The notes below the pieces were generated by a model. The model had not been told where the DNA came from, ran no database searches, and saw nothing but the letters and a program-made list of their open reading frames with translations. Below, piece after piece: positions 23,473 to 34,706 of a DNA stretch of 64,000 nt (position 1 is the first letter of the stretch; each line of letters starts with the position of its first letter). The DNA comes from Leuctra nigra. Taxonomy: Eukaryota > Arthropoda > Insecta > Plecoptera > Leuctridae. A program made the translations under genes and the position numbers. The stretch lies in contig OW203768.1 of the NCBI GenBank assembly GCA_934045905.1, positions 30,223,060 to 30,287,059 on the forward strand, in the 5' to 3' direction.

Positions 23473-23532
23473 AAATAAAATAAAATAAAATAAAATAAAA
23501 TAAAATAAAATAAAATAAAATAAAATAAAATA
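23473..23532. repeat. (AAAAT)n microsatellite
   Basis: Twelve near-perfect AAAAT units. A second AT-rich simple tract (TTTAA units) is at 23039-23075. Confidence 0.95.
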
Positions 23533-24029
23533 GGATTTTAAACACTTCCACGATTTGCCTTCGTATTGTTTATATCTATATTTCCAACCTAATACCAAAG
23601 CAAGTATAATTTAAAATCAAACCACTCTCTAAGTTGAAAGACCCCCAACAGACATCTCAAACAATTTTACACCCCAAATCCAAATCACACTCCATCCCAT
23701 CAATTCTCAAGATAGAACGCTCCACTTTCAAAAAAAAAAACGTCTACTCACTTTACCACTTCCATTAAAACCCCCCCAGAGCTCGCAACAATCGAATGAT
23801 GGCTTCCGATAGCTGCTATAACTTACATTCGTTTCTTAACAGCCACTTGAGATGTTCCTCCGGCTGGATTGCTATTGGCTGTCACTGAATCGACAGTTCT
23901 TACTCTATTGGCTGTCCGGGGTGTAATTACAAAGAAGCTGTACATTACGCTGCTAAATGACCTTCTAGCCGTGGTGAGAAACGGAAAAGGAATGAAGAAA
24001 AGAAGACCTGTAGAAGACAATGTTCTGAA

Positions 24030-24909
24030 ACTATTTATCTTTTGTCTTCGTTATAGTGTGGGAATAGAAATTCCCTTTACTACAATTCCCTTGAATTGGT
24101 TATCCTCCTGAGATTGAGTTCCGGATCGATTGATAAAGAGATAAAAAGTGGAGCCGTTGGGAAAATCAGTCAGGTTTTCTCGTGTTCTTTTCGAGTACAG
24201 ATCGCTGTGATGAACAAAAAGATATTAGCTTTAGAACTGTCAACAAATTGTGGACAATAAAATACTTTCGTATAGCTATTAATTTCAGGTTGAGTTTTTA
24301 ATAGTTTATTTTATCTCTACAACAGAATGCTGTGCTTATGGCATGACATGATTGCACTGACCTATAAGTTAAATAATATATTGAATTGCAACTTGACTTT
24401 GGCATTTGATCACAAGAATTCAAACAAATTGCTTTCGTCATTGTACTTTCGAGCTGATTTGACGTGAAAAATAACTAATGGTGTATATTTCACTGCTGGT
24501 ACCAAAATTGTACATTGACATTTTATTTAAAATTTTACCGAAATTTACAGGAATTTTACAAATTATTTTGCAGATATCAGTGGTTTTGGGGAAGAAATTG
24601 GTGATAAGAATAAAATGATTCGTTTACTTGACAGTTGATGTTTATTTAAATTCAATATATATTATATTCCATCAATTTGCACTAGCCCTTGATGAAGTAT
24701 ATTACCGCCAAGAAAACTTGCACAAACTAATATTTTTTAATAATTAAAGTTTATTTTCCTTGCAGAGTACGAAATAACAAATGTGTTTGATCTATAATGG
24801 GAAAATACTCAAAAGATTATGATAAATATTCGTTATTTGTTTTCAAAATGTAATCTCATGATCTAAGTTCGACACACAGGAGTAAATTCATCAATTAATA
24901 TTATTATTA
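24030..24909. other. Intergenic, nothing recognised
   Basis: AT-rich, no coding exon, repeat or RNA gene that I can support. Confidence 0.4.
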
Positions 24910-26707
24910 TTGAGCGAGCGAAGCGAGCGACTCCATTTGGCTCTTTTAGCACGGACCTCTGTTTTTTTTTTTTGTTTTTTTTTTTGTTTTTGTTTTTGTA
25001 TGCTAAAGGAAGCAATAGAAGTCGCACCGTTTCACCGATCGACCTGAAATTTTGCACACATGTAAAGACAACCTTCTCTGTTTGCAGACCCAATTTTTTT
25101 TTGAAATCCATCCATTGGTTCATTGTTAAAATAAGTATCTCCTGATAGCCTAAAAAATGAAAATGGTCTTCGAGAAATGTGATCAAACTCATATTTAGCA
25201 TGGTCAGTAAGACCAACAATGTCACTTATTTTACAAATTTTCAGCCGAATCTGTCAAGAAAGTATGCACTTATTGACATTTTTAATAGCTGTCAGAAATG
25301 AAACATTGAAAATGAATGTCTTTCCAATGCAACTGAATCTGATTTGCTTTAGGTACAAGAGTGTTTTGATGGTATGTACACTTTTTTAGTGAAAAGCAGA
25401 TATTTTTATGTTTATTGAGTTGATCAAATTTGAATAATTCAATTTGGATCATAGTTTCCAACAAATCATTTCGAGTTTTTAAGGACCTTGATTGTCTTTT
25501 CGTCAATTCGTAGTTCTGATGGCCGTGCCTCCCGTGTTTCTACTTGGCTGATTTTGCATCCAGGAGGGATTAGAAACATAAGCTCACATTTCAATAATAT
25601 CATTGAGTGGCGTTTGTTCTCTTCTAGCGTTCACACGTCATTCCAAATCTCTACTGCATTTTGCTTCTTTTCGTTGATAATTTTGGCAATTTGGTGTACT
25701 TTGTGAAGGTATTAGTAAAATTGAATCGCTTTTAAAGCATAGATATTAGGTATCTACAGTTTTTGTCCAGGGGATTGATTATTTCAAATTATTTTCTTCT
25801 TGGAAACGTTGGATTCATTCCGTTTCTAAACTAGGTAGTTACTATTTTACCTGATCCGTTTTTTTGTGTGGAACTTTGATTCCTTTCGCTTATTAGTTGA
25901 AAGGTGTTTACTTTATTTTCATATTTGCGAAGTTTTGTTCAAGATTCATTTCGTAACATTACGACATTGAATACATTACGTCTTTGAGCACACATTTCGT
26001 GCATTTCAAACATTGATCACACAAATATTATTGTACTTTAATTAGGTAGGTACTCTACTTCTTACTTTTTCATTACCTATCTTATCCCTATTTAAACATG
26101 CCGAAAAATGGAAAGACTTCTGCTAGAATGAAAGCCATAAAGGCGAAAAAGCGTCTGCGTGAAATTGAAGATCAAGAAACTGACGAAGCTAAATCTAAAA
26201 GGTTGAAACAAAATGTCGTTAATAATAAAGCATCAAGGAGCAAAGAGACCCCCGACCAGACTGCTGCAAGGAGATACTCAAACAATCAACGCAATACCCG
26301 CTCTCGTGCAGCGGGTATTGCCGATTGACCGACCAACTAAAAACTTCGCATGGTAATTGGTAGCAACATTTAAGGTATTTTTGCCAATTTTCAGTCTAAT
26401 TTGTAGTTATTTTCAAAAGTTTATCATATCATATGAGTGGTCCCAGGTATATTGTTTGAAGGATATCATGTGATTTTTGAAACTTAACAATGAACCGTTC
26501 AATCAAAGGTTTAATCGATCAACTTAAAACTTAGCAAGGTTATTGGGACCAATATTTTTGGAAATTTTGGAGATATTTATACAAGTCTGTGACGAAATTC
26601 AAGAATTATTGGCTTTTAATGACATTTTCGATAGACATAATTTCGGTTCGAGGTGTTGCGTGTATCCGTGCTCGCTCATCAACGCGTTACTCAGAGCGTT
26701 TTCCTAG
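24910..26707 (+). mobile_element. Helitron-like element carrying an ORF remnant (1,798 bp)
   Basis: It starts TTGAGCGAGCGAAGCGAGCG after A (24909) and ends with the hairpin tail AACGCGTTACTCAGAGCGTT then TTCCTAG before T (26708). The first 500 bases resemble the 6657 element. The last 370 bases (from 26330) match the 3' part of the element at 28893-29879. In between is a 76-codon ORF at 26098-26328. It is the longest complete copy in the window apart from its lack of a full replicase gene. Confidence 0.85.
26098..26328 (+). pseudogene. N-terminal remnant of a Helitron-type Rep/helicase protein
   Basis: A 76-residue ORF inside the Helitron-like element, with a normal ATG. It is basic throughout, with KAKKRLREIE and RSKETPDQTAARRYSNNQR, resembling the Arg/Glu-rich leader found ahead of the Rep domain in many invertebrate Helitron proteins (blocks of the type 'R..ETPEQ.A.RR'). 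It stops right where sequence homologous to the non-coding 3' region of sister elements begins. That suggests an internal deletion fused the 5' end of the gene to the element's tail. No Rep HUH motif or helicase motif is present. The assignment is from pattern memory, not a search. Confidence 0.5.
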
Positions 26708-26719
26708 TATCTAAAATTT

Positions 26720-27586
26720 TGAGTTGGTCTCTCCGTGAACGGAGGTCTTAATACGAAAAATTGTGTTTGGTGCTCAATATACCTAAGCTTAAAGTGATAT
26801 TCCATGAAGAATTGCGCAAGCTTCGTTACAATCAGTCCAGCCGTTTTCGAGATAAGGTATCACTTCCGGTTTTCAAAAGGGCGACTAAAATTACTGCCAC
26901 ATAGAATTTATTTCTATAAATGTTATGTATCATTATAAGCCTTCTGAATATGTAGTTATTGTAGTAAGAGGACATTTAAATCTAGTTCTTCATTTTCATG
27001 ACGTCATTTCCGGTTTCGGTAATAGTACATCTCTACTTTAACTATTGATATTCCATATAGATGACCGTCTGAATCATTTGGCGCTGGTTTAATTCCTAAC
27101 GGTCAAGCTGTTTTCGAGATAATACGTCACTTCCGGTTTCAAAATGGCGGCTTCCTGTTGGTTTTATAAAAAGGCACCTCAGATGCCAAAAGTGCACATG
27201 TGGTGAAAATTTCAGATCGATCGGCTCAGCCGTTTAGGCTGTGGCGGTGATTGCGGTGTTTCCTGATATCATCATCATCATCAGATCAAGATAGGTTTTA
27301 AAAGGGGTGTAATTTCACGTTTTTCACGGCCCTCTAGCTCGCAAACGGCATAACATATTGTTCCCTAATTTGGTATATGTAGTGGGGTGGGCCATAGCTC
27401 GAAATTAAGATATATCGCAACAATGTGAGATTTTCTAATTTTAAGATCCAGTAGGCCGAAAATGCCGTGTTGTTGCTTACAGTAAAAGTGGTTGGTCTGC
27501 TCCTCAGTTTATTATGCATATATGGTATGTTGAGTGAGTGTGAGTGTACGGTACGACTTGGCTGGGTGGAGCGACCGCTCCACTAG
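26720..27586 (+). mobile_element. CTAGAT-hairpin family element
   Basis: It ends in GGTGGAGCGACCGCTCCACTAG followed by AT, with the family's body motifs (CACTTCCGGTTTTCAAAA, GGCTCAGCCGTTTAGGCTGT, CGGCCCTCTAGCTCGCAAAC). It begins about ten bases after the end of the Helitron-like element at 26707. The 5' boundary is uncertain. Confidence 0.65.
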
Positions 27587-27850
27587 ATGTATGTTTTATC
27601 GTGACATCACCTTTATTGTTATTATAGAATGTACAGGTTACATAAAAAAAATCATTGTTAGTTTTTTTTTTACTTTTTGCACACTCTGAACCAACCAACA
27701 AAGTTGCAAAACTGAGATAGATATATCGAAAAAATTTAAAAGTTCCAATAAAGAAAATTGGAATCAAGTCGCACTAAAACTCTGCTGCCCTCTTACGTAC
27801 CAACTACCCATTGTAAACTTGGGCAATTACAGATAACCAACCAGAGGTGG

Positions 27851-27944
27851 GATTCTATAACTCCATTGCGATCGCTTAGCAATTTCTTCCATAAGGATTA
27901 ACATTGAAATAATTGCTAAGCGGTCGCAATGGAGTTATAGAATC
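27851..27944. repeat. Short hairpin element
   Basis: 34-base inverted repeats GATTCTATAACTCCATTGCG + ATCGCTTAGCAATT (one mismatch) around a 26-base loop. Confidence 0.7.
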
Positions 27945-27952
27945 AGGGCCCA

Positions 27953-28089
27953 GGGGTGCGATCACATAAAATGACAACTTTCTTGTCACGGTGACAAGAT
28001 TCTCAATGTTATTCACGGCCTTCTAGGCTGAGATGAGAAGCTTGTCACCGTGACAAGAAATTAGTTCTCATTTTATGTGATCGCACCCC
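27953..28089. mobile_element. Palindromic MITE, TIR GGGGTGCGATCACATAAAAT
   Basis: 137 bp with 22-base terminal inverted repeats, plus an inner pair (CTTGTCACGGTGACAAG and AGCTTGTCACCGTGACAAGA). It starts eight bases after the previous hairpin element. Confidence 0.7.
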
Positions 28090-28114
28090 AACACCGAACC
28101 TAGCATGAAAAGTC

Positions 28115-28200
28115 CATATTCCACTGTTCAAATTGGACAATTTTAATCATTGGCTAGAATTTCAAATTGTCCAACTTGAATTGTAGTATAGTGGAATATG
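28115..28200. repeat. Short hairpin element
   Basis: CATATTCCACTGTTCAAATT... pairs, with gaps, with its complement ending ...GTGGAATATG at 28200. Confidence 0.5.
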
Positions 28201-28539
28201 AACCTTAAGACATACGAGTTAGTTCCATATTGCTTTTTACGAAATTGGGATTTTCAATATAAGCAGAAGAGAACCAAGTGACAAATTATTAAGGTGATAC
28301 AAGCGCTTGGCCGTTTCAGCAAATTGAGAGAGAAAGATTGTTTCATAAGTCGGTGTAACTTTCATAGGATATTCAGTATTCACATGATCAGTCTGATTGT
28401 ATATTAGTGACACATTTTCATTTTTGCTTCGGGCCTTGTTAATTAGGCGCCGGTTATTCAACAAAATCGCACAAAACAATGACATTTTCAATACGTTTGG
28501 AGACCAAACCCGTTAACCAATTGATCTCAAATTTTTATC

Positions 28540-28730
28540 ATGATTATTGATAAAAGACAAACTTAGGGTTATCACTTGGCACATTTTTAAAATTAAATTT
28601 TATACGGCACCCAGGGAGACAAGAAAATATACAATTTTTCACCAAATATTAACTAATTATGACCATACAAAGTAAAAAATAAAAAATGTACCAAGGGATA
28701 ACCCTAAGTTTTTCTTTTATCTAATCATGT
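28540..28730. mobile_element. Palindromic MITE, ACTTAGGGTTATC family
   Basis: ACTTAGGGTTATCACTTGGC at 28561 and its inverted copy ending at 28709 (ACCCTAAGT); the pairing extends outward through GATAAAAG and CATGATTA. About 190 bp, non-coding. Confidence 0.55.
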
Positions 28731-28892
28731 TTAGAATTTCAAATCATTTCGTCAACTCATTTTGACTCCAATCGTATCCAAAAAAGTGCCTGCAACATAG
28801 CTGCAAAATCGCTCGCCCTTCACTACCTTAAATATCATAACAAAATGCAATATTAAATACAAAGATTGAAAATATTAAATAACAATAATTAA

Positions 28893-29879
28893 TTGAGCGA
28901 GCGAAGCGAGCGTCTCCTTTTGGCTCTTTTGGCACGGACCTCTGTTTTTTTTGTTTTTTTTTGTTTTTTTTTGTTTTTTTATTTATTTATTTATTCATAC
29001 ATCTTACAAAATGATAATAAAAATTATCACAGTGGCAAGGAATTACTAATAACTAATAAAATAACAATAATTTATTTGTTTGTCTGTCGTCTGCTCGTAT
29101 ACAGGTCGCACCGTTTATTCGATCGAGCTGACATTTTGCACACATGTCCAGACCAAATATGAGATTTGCAGACCCTAATTGTTTTGAAATCCCCTGATTG
29201 GTTCAAATTTAAAAAAAAATATCTTTCGATTGGTTGGTCCAACATTTTACCCAATCATAAAATGTTTCAGCAAAATCCTCCCATTGGTTCAAATTTGAAA
29301 CCATTTTTCCGGTGATTTTTGTAATTTAAACTAGAACCGATTGACCGACCAACTTAAAATTTCGCATGGTCATTGGTGCCAACATTTAAGGTATTTTTGT
29401 AAATTTTCAGTCTAATCTTTCGTTATTTTCAAAAGTTTTTGTAATTTTAGGGACATTTTGTGTGTTGGCTGTCAAATTCACGGCGACTTCGAATCTTTAG
29501 TTCAAGGCAAGGTAGTTAGAGCAGAAAGTTTGAAACGAAATGAAACTAATAATGACCGTTCAACAGATTGATCTGATATTGTGTACACACTAATATCATA
29601 TTATATGAGTGGTCCCAGGTATATTGTTTGAAAGATATACTGTGATTTTTGAAACTTAACAAGGAACCGTTCAATCAAAGGTTTAATCGATCAACTTAAA
29701 ACTTAGCAAGGTTATTGGGACCAATATTTTTGGAGATTTTGGAGATATTTATACAAGTCTGTGACGAAATTCAAGAATTATTGGCTTTTAATGACATTTT
29801 CGATAGACATAATTTCGGTTCGAGGTGTTGCGCGTATCCGTGCTCGCTCATCAACGCGTTACTCAGAGCGTTTTCCTAG
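28893..29879 (+). mobile_element. Helitron-like element (987 bp, complete ends)
   Basis: It starts TTGAGCGAGCGAAGCGAGCG after A (28892) and ends AACGCGTTACTCAGAGCGTT then TTCCTAG before T (29880). The 3' 500 bases are nearly the same as in the 24910 element. Its right end is 12 bases from the likely polyadenylation signal of the repeat-protein gene at 29998-31622. Confidence 0.85.
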
Positions 29880-29997
29880 TTATTATTATTATTTATTTTA
29901 AAATGTACATACAAACATAAGTACACTTACCGGTAGCGAGAATAGGGCAAGCCCCGTAGCACATGTGCCTCACTACCGGTTAGCGAGGCCTGACAAT

Positions 29998-31622
29998 TTA
30001 TCCAAGTCCAGGAATTGCCCCAAACAGACCTGTAAGGAACTGGCCTGGAATTGCTGCCAACTGGCCTGGAATTCCCGTCACTTGGCTCACCACCTGGCCT
30101 GGAATTGCTGCCAACTGGCCTGGAATTCCCGTCACTTGGCTCACCACCTGGCCTGGAATTGTCGCCACTTGGCCTGGAATTGTCGCCACCTGTCCCAACA
30201 CCTGGCCTGGAACTGCAGCCAGTTGTCCAGGAATTGTCGCCACCTGTCCCAACACCTGGCCTGGAACTGCAGCCAGTTGTCCAGGAATTGCCAGCGCCTG
30301 GCCCAACAACTGGCCTGGAATCGACAGCAACTGGCCAGGGACTGCTAAGAGGGACGAGCTGAGAGAGGAAAGGTCTAGGGCTGGGATTCCTGTAAGACTT
30401 GACAACATGTCTGGTCTTGCCACTGACACCGGACGCTCGTGACGGAGCAAGAAAACACCGGAGTTGTGGACGGAGCCGGAGTCCATCAGATGATCCATTC
30501 TCAGCATGGGACGTCCTGACACGGCAGGAAAGCAGTTCTGAAAGTAATTATTAATTTCCGATAATTTATGAAAGAATCTTTAAATCATTTGTACTAGATT
30601 TATTAGTCAGAAGGCAAAATTTCCTAAACATCGTCATAGGTCATAGGTAACTTTTGTACCATTAAAATTATGAAATGTTGAAAAATAATTATAATTGCTT
30701 ATTATAATTATAATTATAATTATAATTATCAGTCAACTTTAGCAATAAAAAAACATTGACATAAACACCTAAACATAAACAACTTAAGACAATATTTGCG
30801 ATCGACTCAAAAGTCAAAACTGAAATATAAAAGACATTTCAGGTTTGACACGAGTAACACATATTGATTTATAAGTTAAAAAAAGAATAAAGTTGATAGT
30901 AATTATTTGTTAAATTAGGTATTCTGATTATTTAAATAATATATATAATTTGAATGGTTCAAAAGTTATAACGATATTTAGAAATATTTTCAAAATGTTA
31001 ACCTATCTTACAGAGTGCGCCGACTCCTAAATTCTTATTATTTGTCTGAATTATGTGAAGTCTCCCATATTATTATGCACGATCTCATATGGACAAATAG
31101 TTTATTTGTCTGCATTAATCTGATCAAATATTTTCAGTGCAATCGATTTGTCTATCGATTGGAGACTATCTTGAATAAATCTGGATGAGTGGTGGTCATG
31201 TTCCTTGACAGTGCGATGCTATTATCACTGAATGAGAGCTAACCTAGTTGACATGACAACAAACATGGTTGTGAACCCAAATTTTTGACAAACTACTTTT
31301 GATCGAGATATGTACATACATTATATAAATTTTTCAAATATACTTAATGTTTTCAGTCAGTCAAAGTTTTTAAATGTGCAAATATCTAAAAGAGAAAAAA
31401 ACGATCAGTCTAGTTATGAGCTTTTAATTAAAATATAATTGAAAATGTACATCAAATATTTCTGTTCTAAATTTAATGCAACTCATTTAAAGTTTTCATT
31501 TTTCATAAATCGTAAGAAAAAAATATAATGAAAATAATGAAAAAGGGAAAAGAGTAGTTACTTACAATTATCAACAGAACGTATATAACAAGTGACAGAA
31601 ATGTCACGCACAACCTGCCCAT
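29998..31622 (-). CDS. Secreted Pro-Gly-Gln repeat protein, two exons
   Basis: Exon 1, 31622-31566, encodes 19 residues starting MGRLCVTFLSLVIYVLLII, a signal-peptide core, and ends at donor GTAAGT. Exon 2, 30537-29998, follows acceptor TTACTTTCAG in phase 0 and starts NCFPAVSG; cleavage is likely after VSG. The product is 198 residues. Residues 70-198 are tandem repeats built on (A/T/G)IPGQ(L/V)(A/L)... with VLGQV and VVSQV spacers, i.e. hydrophobic blocks broken by PGQ every 7-11 residues. The mature N-terminal part is basic, with no Cys except the one near the signal. AATAAA follows at 29892-29897. I do not recognise the family. Secreted structural (cuticle, silk, egg-shell) or salivary roles are possible, but nothing in the sequence decides. 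Confidence 0.8.
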
Positions 31623-31639
31623 CTTTAAAACTCTCCAAA

Positions 31640-32756
31640 ATATTCTATATTGAAGTCGGCAAACAAATTGGCGTTATAGCTTACATGTTCGTATTAATAT
31701 ATCACGTTTCAGCCAACTATTTTGCTTCAATCACAAATGCCCTTGTCTATTTCATATTATTAAAATTATATAACTCGTGTCCTCTTGTCAAATATAATAA
31801 TTGTCATTCATTTGAATTATTTTATATAAAAAAAACGTATAAGCTTGTTTATGGAACTCAACATCCTGCCACTCTTATCTTTATTGGATTTTGTTCACAT
31901 GATTTTATTGTTGGCTTTTCAGTAATTTTTTTATGAGTAACACGTAATATATTTCAAATAACATTCTTTGATAAATGAAATTACCCATTATCACCAGCGT
32001 AATTTTATTACTTTTTGGATTTCTACGGACTTGATTCAACACTAATGTTTTTATTTCATCATTCAAAGAAACTAGCGTTTAAAAATGCTCGCGCAGCTAA
32101 TTTTTATTTCGGTTAATTAATTTAGTTACGCAAATTAGTTCGTAATGTGAAATGTGAAATGTGATACTTTTGTCAAAGAAGTTTGATGTCGGTATAATTG
32201 AACCTCGAAATGGCCCATGATTTTTAACACTCGCAACTAATAAAAGTGAATGCCACCTTCAAATTGAATGGTACAAAGTCCTCCCTCGTTCCGGCAAGTG
32301 ATATGCATTGTAATTGGCACCGATCATTTACTAAGATAACGTATCATTTGTGTAGGTTTATTACTAGGAGATTCGCTGGGCAGGAATTATAAATAATAAT
32401 TAGAATCTAATTCAAGGTCATACCTTGAACCATGTCATGGTATCAGAACATTCGTCAGGGAACAAAAAGAGCGTTTTCATTTAAATATTGCTATGTTCAT
32501 CTCTGTACTTATGTAGCAGCTACATTTTCTTCAAAACCCTTTAATATTACATCTAATTATTGATTATTAATTCGTGCCCACTTAAATTTTAATAATACCT
32601 ACCTACTGAAACGTGAAATTTGACCGCTCTATACAAATTTATTCGATACATTTTTGAATCAAAGCAATGGATGGAAGGGGAATTGTTTACATTGTGTGAA
32701 GGGGGTATATTTGACTTTATAAATACCAAATGCAATATAGTCCAATCAATTACCTT
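31640..32756. other. Intergenic, nothing recognised
   Basis: AT-rich sequence upstream of the repeat-protein gene. Short ORFs without recognisable content. Confidence 0.4.
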
Positions 32757-33378
32757 CTAGTTTATATTATACCAATACAGTTTTTGAATGAGCTTCCAGT
32801 GAACGACTTTATCAAAGGCTTTTTTAAAATCCAGAAATATGAGATCAGTTTGAATATTTTTATCTTTTGAATTTTGAAGCTCATGTACCAGTTCCACTAA
32901 CTGAGTATCACATGATAAACCTTTCCGAAATCCATGCTGATTTGCATGTAATAATCTGTTACACTCTAGAAATTTCATCAAATTACTTACAAGGATGTGT
33001 TCAAACATCTTACATACTACACTTGTTAACGATATTGGTCTGTAATTAAGAGGCTCTAACATATCTCCTTCCTTAAGAATTGGAGATATGTAAGCTTTTT
33101 TTCCATTGCCCTGGCAGCTTACCTAAGCGAAGTGATTGTCTGAATATAAGGTGTAGATATCTTGCACTCTGTCCTGCAGTATTTTTTAATACAGAGCTAT
33201 GTATTTCGTCAGGACCACATGATTTGTGGGCATCTAAGCTTTTAATTAATTTAACAATTCCTTCATATCTCATTTCTATGTCTACCATGTTTACATCAGA
33301 AGTGGTTTTAATGTTGTTTTGTTTAATGTAGATGTCGTTAGTATCTTTAGTAAACACTGAATGAAACTTTGTATTCAA
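32757..33378 (-). pseudogene. Non-LTR retrotransposon reverse transcriptase fragment, frameshifted
   Basis: Two adjoining minus frames (33378-33073 and 33062-32757) together give the fingers and start of the palm of a LINE reverse transcriptase: SCGPDEIHSSVLKN, LGKLPGQWK, NYRPISLTSVVCKMFEHIL, QHGFRKGLSCDTQL and LIFLDFKKAFDKV. A frame change at 33063-33072 breaks it and it stops before the YxDD box. The motifs resemble Jockey/CR1-group elements. The 5' part and the 3' part are both missing, so this is an internal fragment. Confidence 0.85.
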
Positions 33379-33539
33379 TATTTCCGCAATTTTACTGCGG
33401 AAATACTTACTTTACCTAATACTTTACTTACTCCGCAATTTGTACTTATCATGTAATCAACCCCCAATCGGTTACCATTTGACTAAATTCACAATTATGG
33501 ATAGGTATATCGTGTCACATTTACAGGTTGAAGCAATAA

Positions 33540-33640
33540 TTACTAGTTTTTGAGCTCACCAAAAGAATGATTGAAATTGACTTCTACCTCTGATATACGC
33601 TGTTACATAATTGTAAACCAATCATTTTGGTTTACAATTG
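33540..33640 (+). repeat. Dispersed ~100-bp repeat (five copies in window)
   Basis: The core is ACTAGTTTTTGAGCTCACC then A-rich AAGAATGATTGAAATTGACT and TCTACCTCTGA. Other copies: 5305-5365 and 19360-19430 (same strand), 20465-20545 and 59395-59480 (opposite strand). No terminal repeats or tRNA boxes seen. It may be a piece of a longer unrecognised element. Confidence 0.6.
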
Positions 33641-34110
33641 ATTAGTGACTGATGAATACAAGCGAATGAGCCAATCATGCTACATAACAGAAAAAATGTA
33701 TTATGATTTCCTATTATAATCACGAAACTAATTTAGGAAGTTAAGTAGTGCCTCAACACCAAATGTATCAGCAATCAAAACCATGAGCGTCGATCCCACA
33801 TGTACGAGGTGAAACTATAGAGTGGAAAGAAACACACGACACGAGGTTCTTCTTTATCTTCTTCTCGACGCGGAGATTGGCTTCTTTGTTACCTCTAATC
33901 GTGCCCGGGAGATAGCGCTGGTGGAGGTGTAATTCCGAACAACATTCAACTTCCACGCAACTAGTTAGCGTTAAGATTCGGTACAGGGTGGGTGAAACAA
34001 ACCGACGACTACCTTAGCAAACTTTCTAACAATTAATAATGTAACCGTTAGAAAACAAGAGAAAGGTAAATGTATCTATAATTCTATAATTTTAGAAATC
34101 CAGAAATAAT

Positions 34111-34152
34111 CTTATAATCTTATCTTATCTTATCTTATCTTATCTTATAATA
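34111..34152. repeat. (ATCTT)n microsatellite
   Basis: Tandem TATCT units just ahead of the 5S-derived SINE. Confidence 0.9.
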
Positions 34153-34191
34153 TCTTGTATCTATAAACACCAGCCCGACGGCTGGTGTGTA

Positions 34192-34594
34192 GCCCGACGG
34201 CTGGTGTGTTGGATACCTCGGTTCTCGTTAGATCACCGAGGTTAAGCAACATTGAGCGCGGTCAGCGATTGGATGGGTGACCATTCAACTCTGCCTTGCC
34301 AGGTTGCTGCCGTTGGGCCAGAGAGACTGGGGTGTTTGAGGGTTAGTGTGACGACCTCCCTCCACCTCTTATCAGTCTCTCGACGGCGCGGGTTGTGGAG
34401 GCTCGTGCTGTGAATGTTACACCGTCCTTCGGAAGAGACGTTAAGCCGTTGGTCCCCTTGGTATCTTTCGTCAGGAGTAGGCTACATGCCGGTACCGGGT
34501 TTCCTCTCCTCCCTTCTCTATATTACATTCTCACTAGTGGAGCCTGGCTCTGTTGAGAATATAGACTTAATAATAATAATAATAATAATAATCT
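34192..34594 (+). mobile_element. 5S-rRNA-derived SINE (SINE3 type)
   Basis: The first ~100 bases follow 5S rRNA: TACCTCGGTTCTCGTTAGAT, CACCGAGGTTAAGCAAC, GGTCAGCGATTGGATGGGTG, ACC. This includes the internal pol III control region. The body carries CTTCGGAAGAGACGTTAAGC, a shared arthropod SINE motif, and the element ends in (AAT)8 at 34568-34592. Upstream, CCCGACGGCTGGTGTGTAG is duplicated in tandem (34173-34211). It is not a functional 5S gene because the 3' half diverges. Confidence 0.75.
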
Positions 34595-34706
34595 TACAAA
34601 TTGTAGGGCAGTTTTTGCAAATAGGATATTTTAATAAAGATATGTAGGTTTCCGAAAAAAATAACATGACAGTTGAGAAAAATAATTCCTGAAATGAAGT
34701 AGATAA

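Noticed and set aside
23827..24007. A possible minus-strand exon with acceptor TTCTACAG and donor GTAAGT, open throughout
   Set aside because: No family resemblance, no partner exon found in phase, and start and end signals of this quality arise by chance in AT-rich DNA. RNA evidence would be needed.
29965..30362. Forward-strand repeat ORFs with AWNCCQL- and LELSPPVPTPG-type repeats
   Set aside because: They are antisense shadows of the PGQ-repeat exon, which has a signal peptide exon and splice sites on the minus strand.
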